In this document: piece after piece, positions 1 through 6,443 of the stretch
Layout: every line of letters begins with the position of its first letter
Numbering within the stretch: the first letter of the stretch is position 1
Source: an uncultured Bacteroidales bacterium
Lineage (GTDB): Bacteria > Bacteroidota > Bacteroidia > Bacteroidales > UBA932
Length of the DNA: 12,035 bases
Direction: 5' to 3'
Assembly: GCA_905235615.1 (NCBI GenBank)
Contig: CAJOMB010000094.1
Location: forward strand, 1-12,035
Notes under the pieces: model-generated
Told to the model about the DNA's origin: nothing
Database searches by the model: none
What the model saw: only the letters and a program-made list of their open reading frames with translations
Position numbers and translations under genes: made by a program

Positions 1-1
1 G

Positions 2-1021
2 CTGGACCAGGAAAAGACCGGACTCAAGAAGAAAGTTTCCGATTACTACAAGGAGAATATCTGGTACACGCCTTCCGGCATCATGTCCGAGATGCAGCTG
101 GACTACTTCATCAAGCTCGTCGGCGCGGAGCACATCATCTGGAGTGAGGATTATCCCTACCTGCCGGACGTGCAACTGCGATTCTTCCTGGAAAAGACCC
201 ACCTTACCCCTGAGCAGAAATATGCCATCGCCCGGGGCAATGCCGAGCAAATCTTCAAGTTAAACCAGCAAATGCCGTTTTCCGTAACCAATAAAGAATC
301 CGGCAAGATGCTCCGCGGAACGTTCTACAAGCCGGCGGGCGAAGGGAAAAAGCCCCTTATCGTGTGCTCCCACGAGCTGGGAAGCGACGGCTTCCGTCCC
401 TGGTGGGTGAATTACGCAAACCACTGGGTGAAAGAAGGTTACGCCGTAGTGACATTCGACTTCTCGGGCGGAGGCCAGCGCAGCCGCAGTGAAGGCGAAA
501 CCACGGACATGTCCGTCCTCACGGAAGCGTCCGACCTCGAAACCATTCTTGCCGAAGCAAAGGGCTGGGATTTTGTGGACAAGAAGCGCATCATCCTCGT
601 CGGAGGCAGTCAGGGAGGAGGCGTGTCCACCATTGTGGCGGCAAGGCATCCCGGAGAAATATCGGCCCTGGTGCTGCTGTATCCGGCTTTCTATCTCCCG
701 GAAGACCTTCACAGGCGCTATCCCGACCTTGAGAACGTCCCCGAGACCGATGACAGGGGAATGATCACCATTGGCAAAAAATATGTCCTGGATATGTATG
801 ACTATGATTACAAGGCCGATATGCGCTCCATAAAGTGCCCTGTGCTGATGGTTCATGGAGATAAGGACCGGGTGGTCTCTCTGAGTGGCTCCGAAGAGGC
901 CGTGGGGATATTCCCGGATGCCCGTCTGCATGTCATTGAAGGTGCCGGACATGTGTTTATGACGGCGCCGCAGCAGGAAGAGTTCCTCTGCGTCACCGAT
1001 GAATTTTTGAAAGGAAAATGA
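2..1021 (+). CDS. Amidohydrolase / alpha-beta hydrolase fusion protein (5' end outside window)
   Basis: The frame is open from the window edge, so the gene is partial at its start. Counting from the first in-window Met (base 83), about 27 residues before it and the first 60 after it match the C-terminal end of an amidohydrolase-2 (ACMSD / resorcylate decarboxylase-like) TIM barrel: a TPSGI strand, then GAEHIIWSEDYPY with the expected metal-binding Asp, then the closing helix ARGNAEQIFKL. From about residue 66 a complete alpha/beta hydrolase domain follows, with nucleophile elbow GGSQGG (Ser176), acid HGDKD (Asp262) and GAGH (His290), as in dienelactone-hydrolase or acyl-aminoacyl-peptidase-like enzymes. 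No stop separates the two parts, so one polypeptide carries both. Substrate unknown. It heads a plus-strand operon: its TGA overlaps the next ATG. Confidence 0.85.
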   Translation: MDQEKTGLKKKVSDYYKENIWYTPSGIMSEMQLDYFIKLVGAEHIIWSEDYPYLPDVQLRFFLEKTHLTPEQKYAIARGNAEQIFKLNQQMPFSVTNKESGKMLRGTFYKPAGEGKKPLIVCSHELGSDGFRPWWVNYANHWVKEGYAVVTFDFSGGGQRSRSEGETTDMSVLTEASDLETILAEAKGWDFVDKKRIILVGGSQGGGVSTIVAARHPGEISALVLLYPAFYLPEDLHRRYPDLENVPETDDRGMITIGKKYVLDMYDYDYKADMRSIKCPVLMVHGDKDRVVSLSGSEEAVGIFPDARLHVIEGAGHVFMTAPQQEEFLCVTDEFLKGK

Positions 1022-2013
1022 TGAAAACACGACTGCTAATATCCGGAATTCTCCTCGCCCTGGCAATCTCATGTACGCCGGAGTTGCTGGACCCCATTTT
1101 GCCGGAACCGGACAAGGGGAACCAGAACGCTTCGCCCGACCCCGATCCCGACCCGGTAACTCCTCCGGCGCCCGCAGGAGACGCGACCGAATACACGGAC
1201 AGTTACGGCGACATCGCCTATATTCCCGCAGGTTTCACGGTCTCCGCGCTTCCCGACGAGCAGACAATCCGCACTGGACTGGTTGTAATCGGCCCTGACG
1301 AAAGCGAATATGTGTGGGTTTCGACTGTTGAAACACCACTGAAGATGCGGGACTTCGGGAGCTATTATTCCGGTGGCGGCTCCCTGAGCGGATACGCCGA
1401 CGAGACCACGCTGCCCGCCTATCAGGCAATGGCGCAGAGCGTGGCCACCTACGGCGGCTTCTATATCGGCCGGTATGAGGCCAGTTTCGGCACAGGCAGC
1501 AGTCTCAGCGACTATGTGCCGGCCAGCAAGAGAGTCACTTCAAGCCAGTCTGGCCGCATCTGGGTGCAGTTCTCACCGCAGGATGCCACCATGGCCTGCG
1601 AGAACCTATACCGCGACAACACCACCGTACAGGGCTTCTTCCTATGGGGCGCCAACTGGGACACCACCCTGCAGTGGCTCGTGGATTCCGGGTGTAAAAC
1701 CTATTCCGAGGTGGCCTCAAACAGCACCTCGTGGGGCAACTATTCCGATGACACTTTCTCCCCGAATGCCAGAGGAAACTACACCGGGGCCTGGGAGCAG
1801 GCCAAGGCCAACAACATCTACGACCTGGCCGGCAACAACTGGGAGTGGACGCAGGAGCGCTACGGATCCAACTACGTGATGCGCAGCGGCGGCTACAACC
1901 TGATGGGCGGGGCCTGTCCCGGCAGCCGCTATCCCGCCGCCATCCGTGACCCGCTCCCGGGGAACAGCAATCACCCCAACGTCTGTTTCCGTGTAGGGCT
2001 GTATCTGAAATAA
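1018..2013 (+). CDS. SUMF1/formylglycine-generating-enzyme-fold lipoprotein
   Basis: The 331-residue product begins with a lipoprotein signal: Lys-Arg followed by a hydrophobic stretch ending LAISC, with lipidation predicted at Cys19. A Pro/Asp-rich linker (residues 39-52) follows. The rest has the signature of the C-type-lectin-like FGE/sulfatase-modifying fold: GFYIGRYEAS (147-156), NNIYDLAGNNWEWTQERY (265-282), MRSGGYN (288-294) and a terminal CFRVGLYL (323-330). Such Bacteroidota lipoproteins are usually surface or periplasmic and rarely proven enzymes. The catalytic Cys pair of true FGE (C-x4-C after the GGS motif) is not intact: one Cys is present at 300 and the second position appears to be Tyr. 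I therefore infer a structural or binding role. The start overlaps the upstream stop as ATGA; a second ATG at 1021 is equally possible, and AAAGGA lies just upstream. Confidence 0.82.
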   Translation: MMKTRLLISGILLALAISCTPELLDPILPEPDKGNQNASPDPDPDPVTPPAPAGDATEYTDSYGDIAYIPAGFTVSALPDEQTIRTGLVVIGPDESEYVWVSTVETPLKMRDFGSYYSGGGSLSGYADETTLPAYQAMAQSVATYGGFYIGRYEASFGTGSSLSDYVPASKRVTSSQSGRIWVQFSPQDATMACENLYRDNTTVQGFFLWGANWDTTLQWLVDSGCKTYSEVASNSTSWGNYSDDTFSPNARGNYTGAWEQAKANNIYDLAGNNWEWTQERYGSNYVMRSGGYNLMGGACPGSRYPAAIRDPLPGNSNHPNVCFRVGLYLK

Positions 2014-2033
2014 TCACTTAAAACTCGTTTAAT

Positions 2034-2663
2034 ATGAAAAAGTTGTCTTTCATCGTCATCGCGACGCTGCTGGGTGCCGGAATGTGCCTGGCACAGAACA
2101 TTTCTCTTCCCACTCCCGAGAAGACGGGTGGCAAATCTACGCTTGAGACCCTCTGGAACCGTCAGTCGGGAACGGAGTACAGCGACCGGATGCTCAGCAA
2201 TCAGGACCTTTCCAACCTGCTTTTCGCCGCCATCGGTGTCAACCGGGAGAACGGTAAACTCACTTCACCCACGGCGAGCAACAAGCAGGAAATTCGTGTC
2301 TTTGTCTTCACGGCAGAGGGTGTCTGCGAATACCTGAACACCGAAAACAGCCTGCGCCCGATGGTTCAGGGAGACCACAGGAATCTCATCGCCGGCCGTC
2401 AGGACTGGGTAAAGACGGCCCCGGTCATTCTGCTCATGGTGGCCGATGAAAAGAAATTCGGCAACAGCGACGAGCGTTCGAAGGTCGTGATGGGCGTGGA
2501 TGCCGGCATTGTCTCTGAGAACATCAACCTGTTCTGCGCGGGCACCGGTCTTGTCACCCGTCCCAGGATGTCAATGAATACCCAGGCCATCAAAGACCTG
2601 CTCGGCTTGGACGAGACACAGACGCCTCTGATCAACAATCCCGTGGGTTACGCCCGTTTCTGA
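2034..2663 (+). CDS. Exported nitroreductase-family (SagB/ThcOx-like) protein
   Basis: The 209-residue product has a Sec-type signal peptide (KK, hydrophobic core, then CLA before Q21). The mature part follows the FMN-dependent nitroreductase pattern: an RQSGTEYSDR motif at 43-52 at the usual phosphate-binding Arg position, LSNLLFAAIGVNR (59-71), SPTASNKQEI (78-87) as the flavin-contacting PSA-N segment, a VDAGIVSENINL helix (155-166) and NNPVGY near the end. Members reduce nitro compounds, quinones or thiazoline-type rings using FMN, usually in the cytoplasm. An exported version is also common in Bacteroidota genomes, although its function is not known to me. It lies 20 bp after the SUMF1 lipoprotein, probably on the same transcript. 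Confidence 0.8.
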   Translation: MKKLSFIVIATLLGAGMCLAQNISLPTPEKTGGKSTLETLWNRQSGTEYSDRMLSNQDLSNLLFAAIGVNRENGKLTSPTASNKQEIRVFVFTAEGVCEYLNTENSLRPMVQGDHRNLIAGRQDWVKTAPVILLMVADEKKFGNSDERSKVVMGVDAGIVSENINLFCAGTGLVTRPRMSMNTQAIKDLLGLDETQTPLINNPVGYARF

Positions 2664-2729
2664 AACTGTTCCCGAAGCCGCCAGGGCAAAGTTGGTGGGT
2701 GGAACCGTCTCGAATGTAATCTATTATTT

Positions 2730-3500
2730 TCAATAGCCATACACCAGGCCGTACTTCTGGTGCAACTCCTTCAGCCGCCCGTCCGCCTTCATGTCGCGAA
2801 TGGTCCTGTTAACATTATCCATAAGGTCCTTCTGGCCTTTCCGCATCAAGACGCCTATCTGCCCGTGCGTAAACGGGCTGTCAAGGAGCGGTGCCGCCAG
2901 ACGGGTGTCGTTCCGTACATACCAGGGGGCTTCCGTAATCTCCGTAATCATCACATCGGCCTTTCCCTCAGCTACTTGTGAGGGGATGTCCTCGTTCTTT
3001 TCGTACACGATAAGCGTACATTCCGGCAGATTGTCACGCGCAAACTTTTCGTTAAGGCCGCCAGGATTGACCATCACCCTCACCTCCGGCTTGTTGAGGT
3101 CCTCAAGGGTTTTGTATTTATCGGCCTCTTCCTTCCGGCAAAGGATGGTCTTGCCATTGCAAAGATACCCTTCGGACATATCCATGGTCTCCAGACGGGC
3201 ATCCGTGATGGTAATGCCGCCGATGGCGAAATCGAACAGCTCCGGATTCTGGACATCGGCCGAAAGCGTTGGCCAGGAAGTGGGGACAAAGCTGATGCTC
3301 ATGCCCAGATCCTTGGCAATCTCCCCTGCCACATCAATCCCGAATCCCCAATAGCTGCCGGTCTCCGGCTCCTTGTAACTGAGGGGCCGATAGTCTCCCG
3401 TGGTGCCCACACGCAACACGGAAGCCTTTTTCATGGTCCCACAGCCGGCAAGGAAGCACAGCGCCAGAATGGCGGAAAGAAGTCTCAACGTATTTTTCAT
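2730..3500 (-). CDS. Lipoprotein of the solute-binding family 3 fold, PheC (cyclohexadienyl dehydratase)-like
   Basis: A 256-residue protein with a lipoprotein signal peptide (LAGC, Cys20), so probably membrane-anchored in the periplasm. It has the two-lobed amino-acid-binding fold, but the details track Pseudomonas-type PheC as I remember it: RVGTTGDYRPLSY (30-42), FVPTSWPTL (71-79), VNPGGLNEKFARDNL (144-158) and ADVMITEITE (181-190). Glu190 falls where PheC has its proposed catalytic acid. PheC makes phenylpyruvate or phenylalanine from prephenate or arogenate. No ABC permease or ATPase gene is next to it, which favours an enzyme over a transport receptor. It follows the alcohol dehydrogenase on the same strand after 80 bp containing a dispersed repeat. 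No separate promoter was seen. A plain amino-acid-binding protein remains possible. Confidence 0.75.
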   Translation of the reverse strand: MKNTLRLLSAILALCFLAGCGTMKKASVLRVGTTGDYRPLSYKEPETGSYWGFGIDVAGEIAKDLGMSISFVPTSWPTLSADVQNPELFDFAIGGITITDARLETMDMSEGYLCNGKTILCRKEEADKYKTLEDLNKPEVRVMVNPGGLNEKFARDNLPECTLIVYEKNEDIPSQVAEGKADVMITEITEAPWYVRNDTRLAAPLLDSPFTHGQIGVLMRKGQKDLMDNVNRTIRDMKADGRLKELHQKYGLVYGY

Positions 3501-3534
3501 CGCTTTTCTTTGTTTTACCGTCTCCTGACGGGCC

Positions 3535-3567
3535 TGTCATTCATTCTGAACGAAGTGAAGAATCTCT
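3535..3567 (+). repeat. Dispersed repeat, copy A (diverged)
   Basis: Reads as the TGTCATTCTGAG...GCGAAGAATCT repeat with TCAT duplicated and two or more changes (GAACGAAGTGAAG). It sits between the alcohol dehydrogenase stop and the PheC-like start. Confidence 0.75.
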
Positions 3568-3580
3568 TTGCCTCTTTTAT

Positions 3581-4744
3581 TTAGAGCGAATCTGTCAGGA
3601 TTTCTTTGATATCCACCTCCGTGAGCGGGACATAGGCGTTTTCAAGCCCTTCATTCACGGCAATGTGATGGGCCATTTCGTCAATCCTTTCCGGGCCGAT
3701 ACCCACCTCGCGAAGGTGCATGGGAATGCCGATGCTCTCGAAGAAGTAATAGGTCTCGTTGATGGCTTTTTCCGCTATCTCCTGCTTGGGAAGCGTAGGG
3801 TCAAGGCCGAAGACATTGACGCCGTATTTGACAAAGCGGTCTATGGTACGGTCGCTCAGGATATGCAGCATCCAGCGGGGCGTAATGATGGCAAGGCCCT
3901 CGCCGTGGGTGATGTCATAGTAGGCACTCAGGGCATGCTCGATGCCGTGGCAGGGCCAGCCGCTTTCGCTGTTGCCCATAGACAGGATGCCGTTGCAGCC
4001 CAGGGTGCAGCAGAACATCATCTCCGCCCTGGCGGTGTAATCCTCCGGATCGGCCAGGCATTTACGGGTGTTGTACATCAGGCTCCTGAGCATGGATTCG
4101 CAGAAGCCGTCGTTCAGCAGCGTGGAATCTTCGCAGAAATACTGTTCGATGGTATGGTTCATGGCATCGGCACAACCGGCCGCCGTCTGCTTCTTGGACA
4201 CGCTGAAGGTATAGCGGGGGTCCAGGAAGGAAACCGCCGGGAAGAGGAGCGGATCCATATAGCCAATCTTGTCGTTGGTTTCCGTGCGGGAGATGACGCC
4301 GCCACAGTCGTACTCGCTGCCGGTAGCGGCCAGGGTGAGGATATCCACGATGGGGAGCGCAGCCTGGGCCTTCACCTTATAGGTAATGAGGTCCCAGGGG
4401 TCGCCGTCATATTTGGCGCCGGCCGCAATGGCCTTGGAGCAGTCCAGTACGCTGCCGCCGCCTACCGAAAGGATCACTTCAATATCATTCTCCTTGCAAA
4501 GACGGACGCCCTCCAGCACGCTGGGATCGTATTTGGGATTGGGCTGGATGCCGGGAAGCTCCGTGATTTCAAAATCCTTCAGAATCTCTTTCACACGGTC
4601 ATACAGGCCGATTTTCTTAATGCTGCCGCCTCCATAGGTAAGGAGCACCCTTCGGCCGAAGGGGACCATCACATCGTGAAGTTTCTCAATGGCATTCTCG
4701 CCGAATATCAGGCGAGTGGGGGTCATGTAGTCAAAATTCTGCAT
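3581..4744 (-). CDS. Iron-containing (class III) alcohol/aldehyde dehydrogenase, YqhD/BdhA type
   Basis: The product is 387 residues, the usual length for YqhD, and is cytosolic. It should interconvert alcohols and aldehydes, with YqhD-like enzymes mainly reducing toxic aldehydes using NADPH. Visible features are YGGGSIKK (37-44) and VGGGSVLD (94-101) for the nucleotide, TGSEYD (141-146), and the metal ligands Asp193, His197, His266 and His280, which match the known YqhD set. The start is set at the ATG at 4744 (protein MQNFDY...). An in-frame TTG at 4771 would add nine residues, but that TTG is part of the -7 promoter element. It is transcribed divergently from the peroxide-stress operon. 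The PheC-like gene follows it. Confidence 0.93.
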   Translation of the reverse strand: MQNFDYMTPTRLIFGENAIEKLHDVMVPFGRRVLLTYGGGSIKKIGLYDRVKEILKDFEITELPGIQPNPKYDPSVLEGVRLCKENDIEVILSVGGGSVLDCSKAIAAGAKYDGDPWDLITYKVKAQAALPIVDILTLAATGSEYDCGGVISRTETNDKIGYMDPLLFPAVSFLDPRYTFSVSKKQTAAGCADAMNHTIEQYFCEDSTLLNDGFCESMLRSLMYNTRKCLADPEDYTARAEMMFCCTLGCNGILSMGNSESGWPCHGIEHALSAYYDITHGEGLAIITPRWMLHILSDRTIDRFVKYGVNVFGLDPTLPKQEIAEKAINETYYFFESIGIPMHLREVGIGPERIDEMAHHIAVNEGLENAYVPLTEVDIKEILTDSL

Positions 4745-4768
4745 AAACTGATCTTTTCTTTTACAATT

Positions 4769-4798
4769 CAAATATACGCATTTCTGCCGTTACTGCAA
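4769..4798 (-). promoter_or_regulatory. Bacteroidota-type promoter of the alcohol dehydrogenase gene
   Basis: Read on the minus strand, TTG (4798-4796) and TATATTTG (4776-4769) are separated by 19 bp, matching the -33/-7 consensus of the phylum. Transcription would begin about 20 nt before the ATG at 4744. This rules out the upstream TTG as a start codon. Confidence 0.75.
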
Positions 4799-4876
4799 AA
4801 TCCCTCGCCCCGGACCTGGGCGCTTTCCACGCCGGGACTTTCTTCCAAAATCAAAGATAATTGCACTTTTTTCAAA

Positions 4877-4892
4877 ATATCGCTTGCGATAT
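4877..4892. promoter_or_regulatory. Dyad 1: operator candidate over the -33 element
   Basis: A perfect inverted repeat, ATATCGC-TT-GCGATAT. It covers the TTG (4884-4886) that serves as the -33 element of the ferritin-like/gpx/ohrR promoter. A bound repressor here would block sigma contact. OhrR, encoded in the operon itself, is the obvious candidate. This link is inferred. Confidence 0.6.
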
Positions 4893-4913
4893 AAAATATT
4901 TGTCGTATATTTG
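4884..4913 (+). promoter_or_regulatory. Bacteroidota-type promoter of the ferritin-like/gpx/ohrR operon
   Basis: TTG at 4884-4886 and TATATTTG at 4906-4913 with a 19-bp spacer, the same pattern as the divergent promoter at 4769-4798. The expected transcription start is a few bases after 4913, leaving about 35 nt of A-rich leader before the ATG at 4953. Confidence 0.78.
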
Positions 4914-4914
4914 C

Positions 4915-4926
4915 ATCGTGAACGAT
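4915..4926. promoter_or_regulatory. Dyad 2: operator candidate at the transcription start
   Basis: A perfect inverted repeat, ATCGT-GA-ACGAT. It has the same ATCG-n4-CGAT frame as dyad 1 (ATCGC-TT-GCGAT), centred 36 bp downstream of it. The two sites bracket the -7 box, the arrangement expected for cooperative repression by a dimeric MarR-type regulator. Confidence 0.5.
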
Positions 4927-4952
4927 ATAAACAAACAATAAAAAAAGAAACA

Positions 4953-5408
4953 ATGGACAAGAACAAATCAATTCAGGTACTTCAGGCCTATGCTACCGGC
5001 CTCAGCGCACAATCCCGTCAGCACAAAGTGCAGAGCCAGGTCTTTGCCTCCATGGGCTTCACCAAACTGGCAGAAAAATACAACGACCACGCCAAGGAAG
5101 AGGCCGATTGGGTGGAAAAGATGACAGACCGCATCATCAACCTGGGCGGAGAGGCCAAGGTGGAGGCCGCTCCCGAGCAGAAAATCTACAAAGACGTGGT
5201 GGAATTCATCAAGGCCGATCTGGCCGTCTCAGAAAAGGAAGTCCCCGTCCTGGGGCAGATAACCCTTTCCCTCGCCGAGGACATGACCACCTTCGACCTC
5301 TTGAAAGGCTACTACCAGGATGAGGAAGAAGACATGTACTGGATGCAGGGCCAGCTGGATCTCATCGAGAGCATCGGCCTGCAGAACTGGCTCATCAAAC
5401 AACTTTAG
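4953..5408 (+). CDS. Ferritin-like (bacterioferritin-fold) four-helix protein
   Basis: A 151-residue, strongly helical acidic protein. Its last helix, DMYWMQGQLDLIESIGLQNWL (shown by its ends: DMYW...GLQNWL), closely follows the bacterioferritin C-terminal helix pattern (HIDWLETELDLI...GLQNYL). In my by-eye alignment the usual ferroxidase ligands are mostly replaced: the first-helix Glu, the E-x-x-H pair (here A and E in HAKEEADW) and the last-helix His (here Asp in QDEEEDMYW), and the heme Met is Lys. It may bind metal through the other acidic residues or act differently. The start is ATG 4953. An upstream in-frame start at 4884 is rejected because the -7 box lies inside that extension. First gene of an operon with gpx (2 nt gap) and ohrR. 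Confidence 0.78.
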   Translation: MDKNKSIQVLQAYATGLSAQSRQHKVQSQVFASMGFTKLAEKYNDHAKEEADWVEKMTDRIINLGGEAKVEAAPEQKIYKDVVEFIKADLAVSEKEVPVLGQITLSLAEDMTTFDLLKGYYQDEEEDMYWMQGQLDLIESIGLQNWLIKQL

Positions 5409-5410
5409 TC

Positions 5411-5887
5411 ATGGAAAAAATTTACGATTTCAAGGCCCTGAACAACAAGGGGGCCGAAGTGGACTTCGCACAGTACGAAGGCAAAGTGCTCATGATTGTG
5501 AATACCGCATCCAAATGCGGCTTCACCCCTCAATATGACGGCCTGGAGGCCCTTTACAAGAAGTATCAGGACCAGGGCCTGGTGATTATTGGCTTCCCCT
5601 GCGACCAGTTTGCCCACCAGGAGCCCGGCTCCGACGAGGAAATTGCGGAGTTCTGCCGCCTGAACCATGGCGTCACCTTCCCGCTCATGGCCAAGATCGA
5701 GGTGAACGGAGCCAACGCCCACCCCATCTACAAATACCTGAAGGCCCAGACCAAGGGCATCCTGGGCGGTGCCATCAAGTGGAACTTCACCAAATTCCTC
5801 ATCAACCGGGACGGAAGCGTCATCAAGCGCTATGCGCCCACCGTAACCCCGGAAAAGATGGAGAAAGATATTCAGTCAATGCTCTAA
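5411..5887 (+). CDS. gpx: Glutathione peroxidase family protein (thiol peroxidase)
   Basis: 158 residues, the normal size for bacterial Gpx. The thioredoxin-fold active site is complete in its cysteine form: NTASKCGFTPQY with peroxidatic Cys36, FPCDQFAHQEPG with Gln70, and IKWNFTKF with Trp124-Asn125. Cys82 sits where the resolving cysteine of yeast Gpx3-type enzymes is found, so it probably uses thioredoxin rather than glutathione. It reduces organic and hydrogen peroxides in the cytosol. The gene starts 2 nt after the ferritin-like gene, and its TAA shares one base with the ohrR ATG, so the three are translated from one transcript. The FPCDQF motif has Asp where Asn is more usual. Confidence 0.95.
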   Translation: MEKIYDFKALNNKGAEVDFAQYEGKVLMIVNTASKCGFTPQYDGLEALYKKYQDQGLVIIGFPCDQFAHQEPGSDEEIAEFCRLNHGVTFPLMAKIEVNGANAHPIYKYLKAQTKGILGGAIKWNFTKFLINRDGSVIKRYAPTVTPEKMEKDIQSML

Positions 5888-6345
5888 TGGCTGCAGAGGA
5901 ATTTCTTTTGGACAATCAGCTCTGTTTCAGGCTGTACACCGCTTCGCGCCTTCTCACGCAGGCCTACCATCCCCTGCTGAGTGCAAAGGGTCTCACCTAT
6001 CCCCAGTATCTGGTATTGCTGGTCCTGTGGGAGAAGGACGCCCAGCCGGTAAACAACATAGCCAAACGGCTGATGCTGGAAACCAACACCGTCACTCCCC
6101 TCCTCAAACGGATGGAGGCCGAAGGCATCCTAAGCCGCCGAAAAGGGGAAATGGACGCACGGCAGATGATTGTTTCCCTTACGCCCAAAGGAAAGAGACT
6201 GCAACAGGAACTGAAAAACGTTCCCGCCACGGTGGGAAGCTCCGTCCTCTGCAAGGAAGTGACGCCAGAGAGCGTTCCGGGGCTGTTTATGGCATTAGAC
6301 GGCATTATCGGCCAATTATCCAAAGCGCAGCAGAAGGAAGCTTAA
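5887..6345 (+). CDS. ohrR: OhrR-type MarR-family organic hydroperoxide sensor/repressor
   Basis: 152 residues with the MarR winged helix: NNIAKRLMLETNTVTPLLKRM (helix-turn-helix, 56-76) and a wing with RRKGEMDARQ (84-93). The N-terminus DNQLCFRLYTASR and LTYPQYLVLLVLWE are typical of OhrR. Cys13 is the sensing cysteine, with Tyr17 and Tyr27 in the same helical region. A second cysteine, Cys122, could make it a two-Cys sensor, but this is uncertain. On oxidation OhrR leaves its operator and genes against organic peroxides are expressed. Here the partner is Gpx rather than Ohr. The start ATG overlaps the gpx stop (TAATG); a longer in-frame extension back into gpx is rejected. Its stop codon overlaps the end of the anmK reading frame coming from the other strand. 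Confidence 0.92.
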   Translation: MAAEEFLLDNQLCFRLYTASRLLTQAYHPLLSAKGLTYPQYLVLLVLWEKDAQPVNNIAKRLMLETNTVTPLLKRMEAEGILSRRKGEMDARQMIVSLTPKGKRLQQELKNVPATVGSSVLCKEVTPESVPGLFMALDGIIGQLSKAQQKEA

Positions 6346-6443
6346 ATCATCTTAAAGAGCATTCCTCCTATATTGTCCTGTCCGGCTCCGGTAACGGAAC
6401 TGAGGCAGGACACTTGGTCTGTCATATACAGTACGCCTAAGAG
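6342..6443 (-). pseudogene. anmK: Displaced C-terminal segment of anmK (-1 frame)
   Basis: In the -1 frame relative to the main anmK frame, 6443 down to the TAA at 6344-6342 encodes about 33 residues beginning LLGVLYM and containing CLSSVTGAGQDNIGG. This is the conserved AnmK C-terminus, usually reading (F)A-x-LGVL...CLxSVTGA....GG. The main frame stops at EALIS-TAG (6437). Joining EALI to LLGVL gives a protein of about 351-353 residues, the usual length. Compared with the family's EALIFAxLGVL, about 7 nt seem to be missing at 6440-6447. The cause could be a real mutation or an assembly error. Confidence 0.85.

Noticed and set aside
260..1072. Minus-strand open frame opposite the fusion hydrolase
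   Set aside because: No motif is seen, and the plus strand has full catalytic signatures.
4745..4771. Nine-residue N-terminal extension of the alcohol dehydrogenase from a TTG
   Set aside because: The TTG is part of the TATATTTG -7 box, so it is not in the transcript. The ATG at 4744 gives the normal YqhD length.
4800..4850. GC-rich segment between the two divergent promoters, with partial CCGG inverted repeats
   Set aside because: No arm long enough, no T-run and no family RNA motif could be recognised.
3665..4894. Long plus-strand open frame (409 codons) opposite the alcohol dehydrogenase
   Set aside because: It is the antisense of a gene with complete family motifs. The translation has no recognisable domain, and it crosses the ADH promoter.
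4884..4952. Upstream start for the ferritin-like protein
   Set aside because: The extension contains the -7 promoter element and dyad 2. The A-rich leader and ATG 4953 fit better.
5779..5886. Longer MarR/OhrR protein starting inside gpx
   Set aside because: OhrR proteins begin near the DNQLCF helix. ATG 5887 overlaps the gpx stop in a coupling arrangement.
6374..6412. TGTCCTG/CAGGACA hairpin with an inner GTAA-capped stem, first taken as a two-way terminator
   Set aside because: The segment encodes the conserved AnmK tail (CLSSVTGAGQDN) and no T-run follows on either strand.
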